64,000 nucleotides of DNA, taken from the NCBI RefSeq assembly GCF_014202695.1, contig NZ_JACHHH010000002.1, positions 294,290-358,289 on the forward strand, read 5' to 3'. The stretch is from Oribacterium sinus (GTDB lineage: Bacteria > Bacillota > Clostridia > Lachnospirales > Lachnospiraceae). The notes beneath the pieces are model-generated. The model worked only from the letters and a program-made list of their open reading frames with translations. It ran no database searches and was not told the origin of the DNA. Shown one piece after another: positions 26,649-34,495 of this stretch. A program made the position numbers and the translations under genes. The stretch's first letter is position 1; each line of letters starts with the position of its first letter.

Positions 26649-28395
26649 AAACATTTTGCAAAATGGAGTAGTACTTTTCGTACTGGTTCTCATATTGCTC
26701 CTCATTATTCCCCTCCCCGCCATGATGGTTGACGTGGCGATTGTGGTGAATATGGCCATTTCTATGATGATTCTAGTGATTACCATGACGATTCGGGAAC
26801 CGCTGGAATTGTCTATTTTCCCGTCCTTACTTTTAATTACCACCCTTTTCCGTTTGGGAATCAACGTTTCCACAACCAGAAATATCTTAACCAACGGCGG
26901 TTCTTCCGGAGCGATTATCAAGGCCTTCGGAGACTTCGTGGTACGAGGAAACGTGGTAGTCGGTTTGATTATTTACCTGATTATCGTATTGATGCAGTTT
27001 ATCGTTATTACCAAGGGTGCGGAGCGTGTATCCGAAGTAGCAGCCCGATTCAAATTGGACGCGATGCCCGGTAAGCAGATGGCGATTGATGCGGATCTTT
27101 CTTCCGGTATGATTACGGAGCAGCAGGCCAGAGAGCGAAGAGAGAAGATTCAGAGAGAATCCGACTTCTACGGTTCCATGGACGGTGCTACCAAAATCGT
27201 AAAGGGAGACGGTGTCATGTCTCTTATCACTACAGCAATCAACCTGGTGGGAGGAAGTATTATCGGTATCGTCCAGTCCGGACAACCGGTGGCTACCGTG
27301 CTTTCTACCTATTCTATTGCTACCGTGGGAGACGGTCTGGTAGGACAGATTCCGTCTTTGCTGATTTCCGTTTCCACCGGTATGATTGTAACCCGTGCAG
27401 TATCGGAAGGCTCCTTAAACGAAGACGTTTCCAAGCAGTTTACTCAGCAGCCCCGTTCCATGATGATTACGGGAATTGCTATGGGCGTACTGATGCTGAT
27501 TCCGGGAATGCCGATTTTACAGATTCTTCCCGTTGCCGGAGGATTTATTGCGGCAGGATATTTCCTGGAAAAGAGAATCAAGGAAGAGCCGGAGCGGGCA
27601 AGAACGGAAGGGGAAGGCTTGTTGCCCAGCATGGAAGCGGCGCCTCAGCCGCAGGAGGCCCAGGGGGAAGCGCCCCAAGCTCCTGCGGAATCCGAAGAGG
27701 ATTACTTCAAGGATGTTAACAACGTCTATAACCTCCTGCAGGTGGAACCCATTGAAATGGATTTTGGCTACAGCCTGATTCCTCTGGCTGACGAGTCTGT
27801 AGGAGGAAGATTGATTCAGAGAATCGTCATTTTCCGAAGACAGTATGCCCAGGATATCGGCTTTGTAGTACCTTCCATCCGTCTTAGAGATTCCTCCAGT
27901 TTAGGAACCAATGAATACAGCATTAAGATTAAGGGGGAGGAAATCGCCAAGGGTGAAATCCTGACAGACTATGTACTGGCCCTGGAGCCGGACGACGTGG
28001 AGGATGCCATCGACGGAATTGAAACCATTGAGCCGGCCTACGGTATCCCCTCCAAGTGGATTCGACCGGAAAATCGGGAGAGGGCGGAGCTTTACGGCTA
28101 CACCGTTATCGATCCTTTGTCAGTAATGCTTTCCCACTTATCGGAAACCATTAAACGGCATGCCTATGAGTTGATGACCAGACAGGAAGTGGTTCGTCTG
28201 GTGGAAAACCTAAAGAAAACTGCACCGGAGCTTTGTGAAGAAGCTTTTCCGGGAGTTATCAGCTACAACCTTTTGCAAAAGGTACTGACTACCCTTTTGA
28301 GAGAAGGCGTTTCCATCAAGGACTTGGAAACCATCGTGGAGACCATGTTTGAATGTATCAGCGAAACCGGCTTACCGGTGAAGGATACGGATTAG
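26641..28395 (+). CDS. flhA: FlhA, large N-terminal part, ended by an in-frame TAG
   Basis: Export-gate protein. About eight TM segments at residues 1-310 include the conserved PLELSIFPSLLLITTLFRLGIN-type region and AIDADLSSGMI. The cytoplasmic part follows (YGIPSKWIRPENRERAELYGYTVIDPLSVM in pieces). FlhA is usually ~680-700 aa; this frame stops at 584 with TAG (28393-28395). The same frame continues from 28396 and encodes the missing last domain. At the stop site other FlhA proteins have KDTD-hydrophobic-x-x-x-VR, so a TTG-to-TAG change would explain it. It is either a nonsense mutation, a sequence error, a readthrough site, or a true two-piece FlhA. Confidence 0.93.
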   Translation: MVKNILQNGVVLFVLVLILLLIIPLPAMMVDVAIVVNMAISMMILVITMTIREPLELSIFPSLLLITTLFRLGINVSTTRNILTNGGSSGAIIKAFGDFVVRGNVVVGLIIYLIIVLMQFIVITKGAERVSEVAARFKLDAMPGKQMAIDADLSSGMITEQQARERREKIQRESDFYGSMDGATKIVKGDGVMSLITTAINLVGGSIIGIVQSGQPVATVLSTYSIATVGDGLVGQIPSLLISVSTGMIVTRAVSEGSLNEDVSKQFTQQPRSMMITGIAMGVLMLIPGMPILQILPVAGGFIAAGYFLEKRIKEEPERARTEGEGLLPSMEAAPQPQEAQGEAPQAPAESEEDYFKDVNNVYNLLQVEPIEMDFGYSLIPLADESVGGRLIQRIVIFRRQYAQDIGFVVPSIRLRDSSSLGTNEYSIKIKGEEIAKGEILTDYVLALEPDDVEDAIDGIETIEPAYGIPSKWIRPENRERAELYGYTVIDPLSVMLSHLSETIKRHAYELMTRQEVVRLVENLKKTAPELCEEAFPGVISYNLLQKVLTTLLREGVSIKDLETIVETMFECISETGLPVKDTD

Positions 28396-28398
28396 ATT

Positions 28399-28794
28399 GT
28401 GGAAAAGGTTCGTGCTTCATTAAAGAGAACTATTACCAGAATGTATTGTGAAGATGGGAACATGAAGGTGATTACCTTGGATGCCGGCCTAGAGAGAACC
28501 ATGGTAAATTCTCTGGCCAGAGGAGAAAATGGCCTTTATCTGGCGTTAAGCCCGGAACTCTTACAGAGTCTGATTCGTCAGGTGGCGGAGGAAAGCAGAA
28601 AGTTTAATAATTTATCCAGTCCTCCTTTGATCCTCACCTCTCAGGTGATGCGAATTCATTTCTATCATCTGATAGAACAGTTCTATCCCAATGTGCGAGT
28701 GCTTTCCTTTAATGAGGTGGCCAGCAACGTGCAGATTCAGGCCATCGGAAGTCTTCGTTTGGAGGATGACCTGGAGGAAAAGGGAACCGCTTAA
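28399..28794 (+). CDS. flhA: FlhA C-terminal domain, separate ORF after the TAG
   Basis: 131 aa. It starts at a GTG two codons after the flhA stop and is in the same frame. Sequence (VEKVRASLKRTITRMYCEDG, KVITLDAGLERTM, PPLILTSQVMRIHFYHLIEQ, VRVLSFNEVASNVQIQAIGSL) matches the last domain of FlhA, which binds export chaperones and builds the cytoplasmic ring. AAGGA at 28381-28385 lies 13 bases before the GTG, a poor ribosome-binding site, so reinitiation after the TAG would be the likeliest way to translate it. The coding sequence has no other damage, which argues for recent or tolerated interruption. Confidence 0.85.
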   Translation: MEKVRASLKRTITRMYCEDGNMKVITLDAGLERTMVNSLARGENGLYLALSPELLQSLIRQVAEESRKFNNLSSPPLILTSQVMRIHFYHLIEQFYPNVRVLSFNEVASNVQIQAIGSLRLEDDLEEKGTA

Positions 28795-28889
28795 AAGACA
28801 AAATGCAAAGTAAGTTTCTTAAAAAGGGTATTGCTAAAAAGGTGTTGTTAAAAAAGGAAATTACCGAAAAAGACAGCCATAAAAAGGAA

Positions 28890-28918
28890 CTGACTATATT
28901 AAAAAAATTTTTTATAAT
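28890..28918 (+). promoter_or_regulatory. Sigma-A-like promoter of the sigma-28 gene
   Basis: CTGACT (28890-28895), 17-base spacer, TATAAT (28913-28918). It is about 80 bases upstream of the sigma factor start and would let the gene be expressed apart from the long operon. Confidence 0.55.
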
Positions 28919-28994
28919 CTTACTTGAGACTCTACCGGAAAAGAATTGCTTGCAAGAGTAAGACAAAGATTAGAGTACGAGGGGAAAGAGGGGG

Positions 28995-29780
28995 TTGAGA
29001 TTGAACGTGTTGAATTATTCCCAACTGGAAGAAAAATCGAATGAGGAGTTGTTTGCCCTCTATAAGGAGACCGGCTCTCAAGAGGTCAAACAGGAGCTTA
29101 CCATGCGCTACGTTTACATCGTGCGCTCTATCGCTTATCAAATGCGGGAAATGTACAATGACTTTATGCAGACCGATGATATCGTAAACGAAGGGGTAAT
29201 CGAAATCATGCGGGCCATCGATCGCTATGATGAGAGTAAGGACAATAAGTTCGAGACCTTTATTTCCCGACGTATCCGGGGCATGGTTATTGATATGATG
29301 CGGAAAAATGACTGGCTACCCCGAAATTTCCATAAGGATAGCCGTTCCATTGAAACCGCCACGGTAGAGTTGAATAATCGTCTGGGAAGAGCCCCTACGG
29401 ATGAGGAGCTGGCAGACTATTTGAATATGAACGTGAAGAAGCTGCAGAAGATTCAGAGAATGAGCAACATGGTTAATGTGCTTTCTTTGGATATGACCTA
29501 CGATGAGGGAAATGAAACCCTCCTGCAGATTCCTTCCGAGGATCACAGCACCCAACCGGAATTCAGCTTTATGCAAAAGGAAAATGTCCGTGCGCTGACA
29601 GAGGCCATTGAATCCTTGCAGGAAAAGGAAAAGCTGGTGATTTCGTTATATTATGTGGAAGAATTGAATATGAACCAGATTGCGGAGGTTATGGAAGTAT
29701 CTCAGCCCCGCGTATCCCAGCTGCATAGCATTGCTATCCGTAAGCTGCGGAAGTATATGGGAGAACATGGAGAGGACTAA
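28995..29780 (+). CDS. fliA: RNA polymerase sigma factor for flagellar operons (FliA/SigD/WhiG)
   Basis: Sigma-28 family factor, 261 aa. Region 2 is VYIVRSIAYQMREMYNDFMQ and IVNEGVIEIMRAIDRYD, region 3 NRLGRAPTDEELADYLNM, and region 4 NMNQIAEVMEVSQPRVSQLHS. It should recognise the GCCGATAT-type promoters found before flgE, flgF, fliD and the flagellins. The start is uncertain: TTG 28995, TTG 29001 and GTG 29007 are all in frame after AGAGGGGG (28988-28994); 29001 has the best spacing. The gene ends inside its own terminator. The anti-sigma factor gene flgM is not in the window. Confidence 0.95.
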   Translation: MRLNVLNYSQLEEKSNEELFALYKETGSQEVKQELTMRYVYIVRSIAYQMREMYNDFMQTDDIVNEGVIEIMRAIDRYDESKDNKFETFISRRIRGMVIDMMRKNDWLPRNFHKDSRSIETATVELNNRLGRAPTDEELADYLNMNVKKLQKIQRMSNMVNVLSLDMTYDEGNETLLQIPSEDHSTQPEFSFMQKENVRALTEAIESLQEKEKLVISLYYVEELNMNQIAEVMEVSQPRVSQLHSIAIRKLRKYMGEHGED

Positions 29781-29800
29781 GCGATGCTTAGTCCTTTTTT
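29774..29800 (+). terminator. Terminator ending the flagellar operon
   Basis: GGACTAAGC (29774-29782), loop GAT, GCTTAGTCC (29786-29794), then T6. It is a perfect 9-bp stem that includes the stop codon of the sigma factor gene. Confidence 0.95.
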
Positions 29801-29836
29801 AATAAGCAGAGGAGAAAAGAGCGGTCCGAGTGAGTC

Positions 29837-29985
29837 GCCTGAAGGATAGGGGAGGAACGCGAAAGACACGCTTCCGCTAAACCTCGCCTCGTAGCGGTAC
29901 TAAGGAGTAAGCTTCGTTTCACTTGCTTCCTCCAAGTACCGACGGGCTCACATTGTCTTTCGCTGTTCCCCCCTATCCTTCAGGC
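29837..29985 (-). repeat. Structured palindromic repeat, copy E5
   Basis: Ends GCCTGAAGGATAGGGG and CCCCTATCCTTCAGGC are inverted. The core on the minus strand contains GAGCCCGTCGGTACTTGG, GCTTACTCCTTAGTACCGC and GGCGAGGTTTAGCGG, shared with copies at 31346, 40284, 40615, 43576 and 53288. A paired copy in the opposite orientation is at 31346-31491, on the other side of the toxin-antitoxin genes. Confidence 0.85.
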
Positions 29986-30195
29986 TGTTGGCTTTCCCGA
30001 ATCTTAACTGTTCTACTCCCTCTTTCTGTTCCCTTGCTTAAGTACCGACGGACTCACATTGTCTTTCGCTGTTCCCCCTATCCTTCAGGCTGTTGGCTTT
30101 CCCGAATCTTAACTGTTCTACTCCCTCTTTCTGTTCCCTTGCTTAAGTGCCAACGGGCTCACATTGTCTTTCGCTGTTCTCCCTATCCTTTAGGC
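29986..30195 (-). repeat. Two 105-bp direct repeats derived from the palindromic element
   Basis: Units at 29986-30090 and 30091-30195 are nearly identical and follow E5 directly. Each holds a fragment of the core (GTACCGACGG.CTCACATTG) plus CTGTTCC..CTATCCTTCAGGC. The mirrored counterpart is at 31167-31345. There are no spacers, so this is not a CRISPR array. The rest up to 30301 is AT-rich without features. Confidence 0.85.
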
Positions 30196-30301
30196 TGTTG
30201 GTATGCTCTAATGTCTTTACATTTTCTGAGTATAGTTAAGTTTGCATTATATAGTTTTTGATGACTATGATGATAATGGAGTTCTGTTGTTGAATCTATT
30301 G

Positions 30302-30754
30302 TTAATAGGCAATTAAATTCAAAAATTGATTAGGACTTAGAGCTCTTACTTCGGAGTGCAAGAAATCCTTACCATTACAGGTGATAATAAAGTCTGCGTC
30401 GGCTTCTTTGGCACATTTAGATTGTAAACAATCCTCAAAATCTGTAAATACAGTATGATTAATAGCATCAAGAACTTCCATTTGGGAGATGTTAACTATG
30501 GTAAAGATAGAACATAACTCTCTTAAAGCAGATCTTTTTATCTCATTGTCATATTTTCGAAGAACGAACCATATGGTTGGTAAACATTGTAAGGAAATAT
30601 ACCCCTCATATTGGCCGAAGGCACAAGATTTAATAATCTCTATAGAAGCTTCTAATTCATCGTCCTCTCGATTGGTGATGTAGTTTAAAAGGACATTGGT
30701 ATCAAGAAAAATCTTTATATTTTTCTTCTGTAGCATTTGCTCGTTCTTTTTCAT
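30302..30754 (-). CDS. PIN-domain toxin of a type II toxin-antitoxin pair
   Basis: 150-aa PIN-domain protein, a predicted Mg-dependent ribonuclease. It has the first catalytic Asp in IKIFLDTNVLLNYI (Asp18), central acidic residues, and DADFIITCNGKDF near the C-terminus, the standard PIN layout. The ATG at 30754 is preceded by AAGGAG. Its start overlaps the end of the antitoxin gene by 53 bases, which suggests coupled translation with antitoxin first. It is framed by inverted repeat arrays and looks acquired. Confidence 0.87.
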   Translation of the reverse strand: MKKNEQMLQKKNIKIFLDTNVLLNYITNREDDELEASIEIIKSCAFGQYEGYISLQCLPTIWFVLRKYDNEIKRSALRELCSIFTIVNISQMEVLDAINHTVFTDFEDCLQSKCAKEADADFIITCNGKDFLHSEVRALSPNQFLNLIAY

Positions 30755-30998
30755 AATCCAAGACTCCTTCTGCAGATAATCTTAATCTTTCAAGACGTTG
30801 AAAGGCTTCCATTTTTTCTTTTTTTGGCAAAGCTTCGTCTTTTCGGGGGGCGCAGACTACAAAAGGTATACTTCTCTCTCGAAGCGCAGTTTTAGTATAG
30901 GTCTCATAGAAGCTTTGCTTACTTTGTCCCATTTCACCAAGCATTTCATCCAACTCATCATAGACATGATCTTCTAAGCGAATACTGATGGTTTTCAT
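30702..30998 (-). CDS. RelB/DinJ-like ribbon-helix-helix antitoxin
   Basis: 98 aa. The N-terminus MKTISIRLEDHVYDELDEML, followed by GQSKQSFYETYTKTAL, is a ribbon-helix-helix DNA-binding domain of the RelB/DinJ type. The Lys/Glu-rich C-terminus would wrap the toxin. The frame opens at 31064, but GGAGGAGG just upstream of 30998 fixes the start there. It is the first gene of the pair and probably autoregulates it. Pairing of a RelB-like antitoxin with a PIN toxin is common. Confidence 0.87.
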   Translation of the reverse strand: MKTISIRLEDHVYDELDEMLGEMGQSKQSFYETYTKTALRERSIPFVVCAPRKDEALPKKEKMEAFQRLERLRLSAEGVLDYEKERANATEEKYKDFS

Positions 30999-31166
30999 AA
31001 ATATCCTCCTCCAAAAATTCATTAGTATCGATAATATAATAAAGAAAATAAGATTAATATGCAATAATATGAAACGAAAATAAGATAAATTGTTTCAAAA
31101 TAATGCTTTTTTCGTTCAATATAATTTAAGTTGAGAAGCTGTTTAGGAGAGTGTGGTAGTCCAATA

Positions 31167-31345
31167 GCCCGAAGGGGAGGGGGACGGAGAAAGATAAAGT
31201 GAACCCGTCGGTACTTGGGGAAAGTAGAGAGAAAGGGAAAGTAGGCAATCCAATAGCCTGAAGGGGAGGGGGAACGGAGAAAGACAATGTTAGCCCGTCG
31301 GCACTTGGGGAAAGTAGAGAGAAAGGGAAAGTAGGCAATCCAATA
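31167..31345 (+). repeat. Two ~90-bp direct repeats next to copy E6
   Basis: Units at 31167-31255 and 31256-31345 share GAAGGGGAGGGGG, CCCGTCGGYACTTGGGG and AAGTAGGCAATCCAATAGCC. They mirror the 105-bp units at 29986-30195 in opposite orientation. The sequence 31000-31166 between them and the antitoxin is AT-rich and shows no gene. Confidence 0.82.
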
Positions 31346-31491
31346 GCCCGAAGGAGAGGGGGGCGGAGAAAGACAATGTGAGCCCGTCGGTACTTGGAGG
31401 AAGCGAGTGAAACGAAGCTTACTCCTTAGTACCGCTACGAGGCGAGGTTTAGCGGGAGCGTGTCTTTCACCGCCTCCCCTCTCCTTCAGGC
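31346..31491 (+). repeat. Structured palindromic repeat, copy E6
   Basis: Ends GCCCGAAGGAGAGGGGGGCGG and CGCCTCCCCTCTCCTTCAGGC are inverted. The core is GAGCCCGTCGGTACTTGG, an inner stem GGAGGAAGC/GCTTACTCC, then TTAGTACCGC and GGCGAGGTTTAGCGGGAGC. It is the reverse-complement partner of E5; the core is about 90% identical by eye. A partial end (CCCCTTCAGGCGACC) recurs at 31521-31535. Confidence 0.85.
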
Positions 31492-31574
31492 GACCTGTGT
31501 TTCCCCCTCTTCCCCCTCCCCTTCAGGCGACCAGCCCTACTCGCCATTTTCTCCATTTCCCTCCAAATCCCCCT

Positions 31575-31601
31575 TAATATTTTCCCAAAGCCTGTCGATA
31601 T
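31575..31601 (+). promoter_or_regulatory. Sigma-28 promoter of flgF-flgG-cheC-cheD-cheV
   Basis: TAAT (31575-31578), 15-base spacer, GTCGATAT (31594-31601), 44 bases before flgF. Both boxes are close to the FliA/SigD consensus and the spacing is exact. Confidence 0.75.
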
Positions 31602-31644
31602 AAGAGAGAAGATTAAAGATTCTTGTCTTCAGAAAGGAAAAGGA

Positions 31645-32415
31645 ATGTATCAAGGATTCTATGACTTAGCCTCCGGGATGATTACCCAAAGGAGAAATCT
31701 AAACAATATCAGTAACAACATGGTGAATATCCAGACCTCCGGATATAAGAAAGACACCATGGTGAGCAGCACCTTTAAAGAAGAAATGATGATTCGGACC
31801 GGAAAATACAATAAGAAGGGACCTGAGGATTTGGCGGTGGCTTCCAGAATCAAGTCCGCCTCCAAGACCTATACGGATTATGAGCAGGGTTCCTATGAGC
31901 TTACGGACGGAATATATGATACCGCCATTTCCGGAAAGGGATTTTTCGCGGTCAGCACCCCCCAGGGAACCCGCTATACCAGAGGAGGAGCCTTCTCTGT
32001 GGATGAAAACGGTGTGTTAGAGCTGGCAGGGATTGGAAAAGTACAGAGTGAGGAAGGTCACGATATCGTGCTTCCCAATGATAACTTTGCCATCGATCCG
32101 GACGGTTCCATCTTTGATCCCAACAGTACGGGTAATACCAGAACCGTTTACGGTACTCTGAAGGTGGTAGATTTTGCGGATTATAACGCTTTACATAAGG
32201 AGGATAATAACCTCTTTTCCACAAACCAGACAGAGCTGAAAAAGCCGGCAGACAGCAGTATTAACTGGAAAATGCTGGAAAAATCCAATGTAAACATGGT
32301 GGATGAAATGACTACCATGATGAGTTCCCAAAGAGCACTGCAAAGTGCGGCACAGATGCTGAGAATGTATGACACGGTAATGGCGAAAGCCAGCTCCGAT
32401 GTGGGACGAATTTAA
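31645..32415 (+). CDS. flgF: Flagellar rod protein (FlgF/FlhO type)
   Basis: 256-aa axial protein of the rod/hook family. The N-terminal motif is LNNISNNMVNIQTSGYK, the middle has TAISGKGFFAVSTPQGTRYTRGG, and the C-terminus is the coiled-coil SNVNMVDEMTTMMSSQRALQ. It is one of a tandem pair with the next gene; as the first and shorter one it fits FlgF (FlhO in Bacillus). Separation of FlgF from FlgG by sequence alone is not firm. Confidence 0.85.
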   Translation: MYQGFYDLASGMITQRRNLNNISNNMVNIQTSGYKKDTMVSSTFKEEMMIRTGKYNKKGPEDLAVASRIKSASKTYTDYEQGSYELTDGIYDTAISGKGFFAVSTPQGTRYTRGGAFSVDENGVLELAGIGKVQSEEGHDIVLPNDNFAIDPDGSIFDPNSTGNTRTVYGTLKVVDFADYNALHKEDNNLFSTNQTELKKPADSSINWKMLEKSNVNMVDEMTTMMSSQRALQSAAQMLRMYDTVMAKASSDVGRI

Positions 32416-32433
32416 ATATAAGGAGAAACTAAG

Positions 32434-33225
32434 ATGAATATGTCCTTCTATGTGGGGGCTCTGGGAGCAGATGCCAGCCAAAAGAAGATGGGAGTTATTT
32501 CCAATAACCTTGCCAATATCAACAATACCGCTTTTAAGCCGAAAAATGCTATTTTTTCCGATCTGATTAACTATAACTTAAACGATTCTCCGGAAGCAAA
32601 GACCGATTTGCAGGCAGAGGCGGGAACCGCGGTGGTTCGTACCAATACGGAGTATAGTCCTGCGGCTTTTCATACTACAGGACAGCCTAATGACTATGCT
32701 ATCGGAAATGCCAATGCTTTCTTTAAATTACAGGATCCGTCCTCCGGGGAGATTACTTATACCAGAAACGGACACTTCCACGCAGGAGAAATGCCGGATG
32801 GAAAGTTCTATCTTTTTACAGAGTCCGGAAAGCATGTTTTGGATGAAAACGGAAAGAAGATGCTGGCGGATGATACTGCTTTAAAAGCGATTGAGGCGGC
32901 AGGGCAGACCGGTGGAAATACGGCGAATGCCAACAATGCCACCGAAGAAGTAAAGCAGAAAATTGGTGTTTATACAATCAACTATCCGAGCCGATTAGTA
33001 AATAAGGGCGATAATGAGTTGGCGATTCGTCCGGGAGACCAAAACAACAAAGATTCTGTAATACAGAATCCTATTTTGGAGTCCGGAACACTGGAAAGCT
33101 CCGGAACCGATATGGCAAAGGAAATGACCAGACTGATTGAAAGCCAGAGAGCCTTTACCTATGCCTTAAAGATGGTTCAGACCTCCGATGAAGTGGAAGG
33201 TACCATCAACCAGCTTAGAGGATAA
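32434..33225 (+). CDS. flgG: Flagellar distal rod protein (FlgG/FlhP type)
   Basis: 263 aa, same family as the preceding gene. It has MGVISNNLANINNTAFKPK at the N-terminus and SSGTDMAKEMTRLIESQRAF plus KMVQTSDEVEGTINQLRG at the end. It would form the distal rod. It lies 18 bases after flgF, with cheC following after 81 bases. Confidence 0.85.
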   Translation: MNMSFYVGALGADASQKKMGVISNNLANINNTAFKPKNAIFSDLINYNLNDSPEAKTDLQAEAGTAVVRTNTEYSPAAFHTTGQPNDYAIGNANAFFKLQDPSSGEITYTRNGHFHAGEMPDGKFYLFTESGKHVLDENGKKMLADDTALKAIEAAGQTGGNTANANNATEEVKQKIGVYTINYPSRLVNKGDNELAIRPGDQNNKDSVIQNPILESGTLESSGTDMAKEMTRLIESQRAFTYALKMVQTSDEVEGTINQLRG

Positions 33226-33306
33226 TAGCTAAAGACTTACTCATTCTTTCAAAGCAGAGGAACCAAGGAATGGAAGGAAAGAGAATCCAAAGGAGTGGAG
33301 TAAAGA

Positions 33307-33924
33307 ATGAAGATTAATCGTTATGAAGACATGAACCTTCAGGAACTGGATGTGATGAAGGAGATTGGAAGTATAGGAACAGGACATGCAGCAACGGCCC
33401 TTTCCCAATTACTCCAAAAAGAAGTACGGATTACCATTCCCCAGGTGCAGATTTTGGGCTATAACGGGGCGGTAAAACGAATCGGCGATGAGGAAGAAAT
33501 TGTAGGAGCCACTCTGGTGCAAATGTCCGGAGATTTAAACGGTTTGATGCTTTTCCTCTATGACCGAAACTTTGCCAATACGGTTTTGGAAAAACTGTTG
33601 GATAAGAACTACGACAAATTTGCCGAGATGGATTCCATGGCCTTTTCCGCACTGGCGGAGGTGGGAAATATCGTCATTTGCTCCTACATCAATGCCTTCT
33701 CGGATTTGGTGCATGTGGACTTAAATCTGTCGGTACCCAGCAGTACAGTGAATATGCTGGGAGGAATCCTTACCGTTCCTATGGTGGAGTTTGGCTATGA
33801 AACGGATAAGCTGATGTATTGTAATGCGGAATTTGTCATGGATGGCAAAAGTCTTCCCTCGTGGCTTTTGATGTTACCTGATATAAGCTCCTTGAATACG
33901 ATTCTGGAAAAGCTGGGAGTGTAA
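33307..33924 (+). CDS. cheC: CheY-P phosphatase CheC, first active site degenerate
   Basis: 205-aa CheC-family protein. Two Asp/Ser-x3-Glu-x2-Asn sites are expected. The second is intact (Ser114, Glu118, Asn121 in SALAEVGNI), but the first reads Asp15-x3-Glu19-x2-Ser22 (DVMKEIGS), so the catalytic Asn is replaced. Activity should come from the second site. It works with CheD, encoded 3 bases downstream, in the Bacillus-type adaptation system. FliY upstream has both sites intact and may be the main CheY-P phosphatase. Confidence 0.92.
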   Translation: MKINRYEDMNLQELDVMKEIGSIGTGHAATALSQLLQKEVRITIPQVQILGYNGAVKRIGDEEEIVGATLVQMSGDLNGLMLFLYDRNFANTVLEKLLDKNYDKFAEMDSMAFSALAEVGNIVICSYINAFSDLVHVDLNLSVPSSTVNMLGGILTVPMVEFGYETDKLMYCNAEFVMDGKSLPSWLLMLPDISSLNTILEKLGV

Positions 33925-33927
33925 ACC

Positions 33928-34416
33928 ATGCTTTTGGAGAAACAGCTCAAGGTAGGGATTGGCGACATGAAGTTAACCCGAGGAGAGGGAGTGATTATTA
34001 CCTACGCTTTAGGCTCCTGTATAGGACTGGCCTTTTATGATTCTTATATCAAGCTGGGGGCATTACTTCATATCATGTTGCCGGAACAGGTCAATTTATC
34101 GGATCCCAACGTATTCAAATATGCGGATACGGGGATTAGGGAAACCCTCCGAAAAATGGCAGCCTTCGGTATGGTGAAAAGTCGTACCACGGTGAAAATT
34201 GCAGGGGGAGCCAAGATGTTCGAAATCAGCGGAAATGCGGGCTTCGGAAACATTGGACAGCGAAATATTGAAAGTGTTAAAAAAATTCTTCGGGAAGAGG
34301 GAATACAGCTGGTGGCGGAAGACACCGGCGCAAATTATGCAAGGACCATGAGTCTGGACACCGGAACGGGGGAAGTGTTAATACGGACCTACGGACGGGA
34401 TGATGTTCGGATTTAA
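33928..34416 (+). CDS. cheD: Chemoreceptor glutamine deamidase CheD
   Basis: 162 aa. The catalytic Cys31 in ALGSCIGLAFYD and His48 in GALLHIMLP are present. It deamidates receptor Gln residues and is controlled by binding CheC. A CheD-typical GGA..MF stretch (AGGAKMFEISG) is seen. It is in one operon with cheC and cheV. Confidence 0.95.
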   Translation: MLLEKQLKVGIGDMKLTRGEGVIITYALGSCIGLAFYDSYIKLGALLHIMLPEQVNLSDPNVFKYADTGIRETLRKMAAFGMVKSRTTVKIAGGAKMFEISGNAGFGNIGQRNIESVKKILREEGIQLVAEDTGANYARTMSLDTGTGEVLIRTYGRDDVRI

Positions 34417-34495
34417 GGATAGATAACAAACTGTAATGCGGGCAAGAGGCTAGTCCCGGGTTCAGGGAAGAACGAAAAGGGAGAGGATTATAGAA

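Noticed and set aside
29986..30195. CRISPR array
   Set aside because: Units are 105 bp, contiguous and without spacers, and belong to the palindromic repeat family.
29923..30261. 112-codon ORF over the repeat units
   Set aside because: It only translates the 105-bp direct repeats; no convincing start site or domain.
31126..31338. 70-codon minus-strand ORF
   Set aside because: Translation of the ~90-bp repeat units only.
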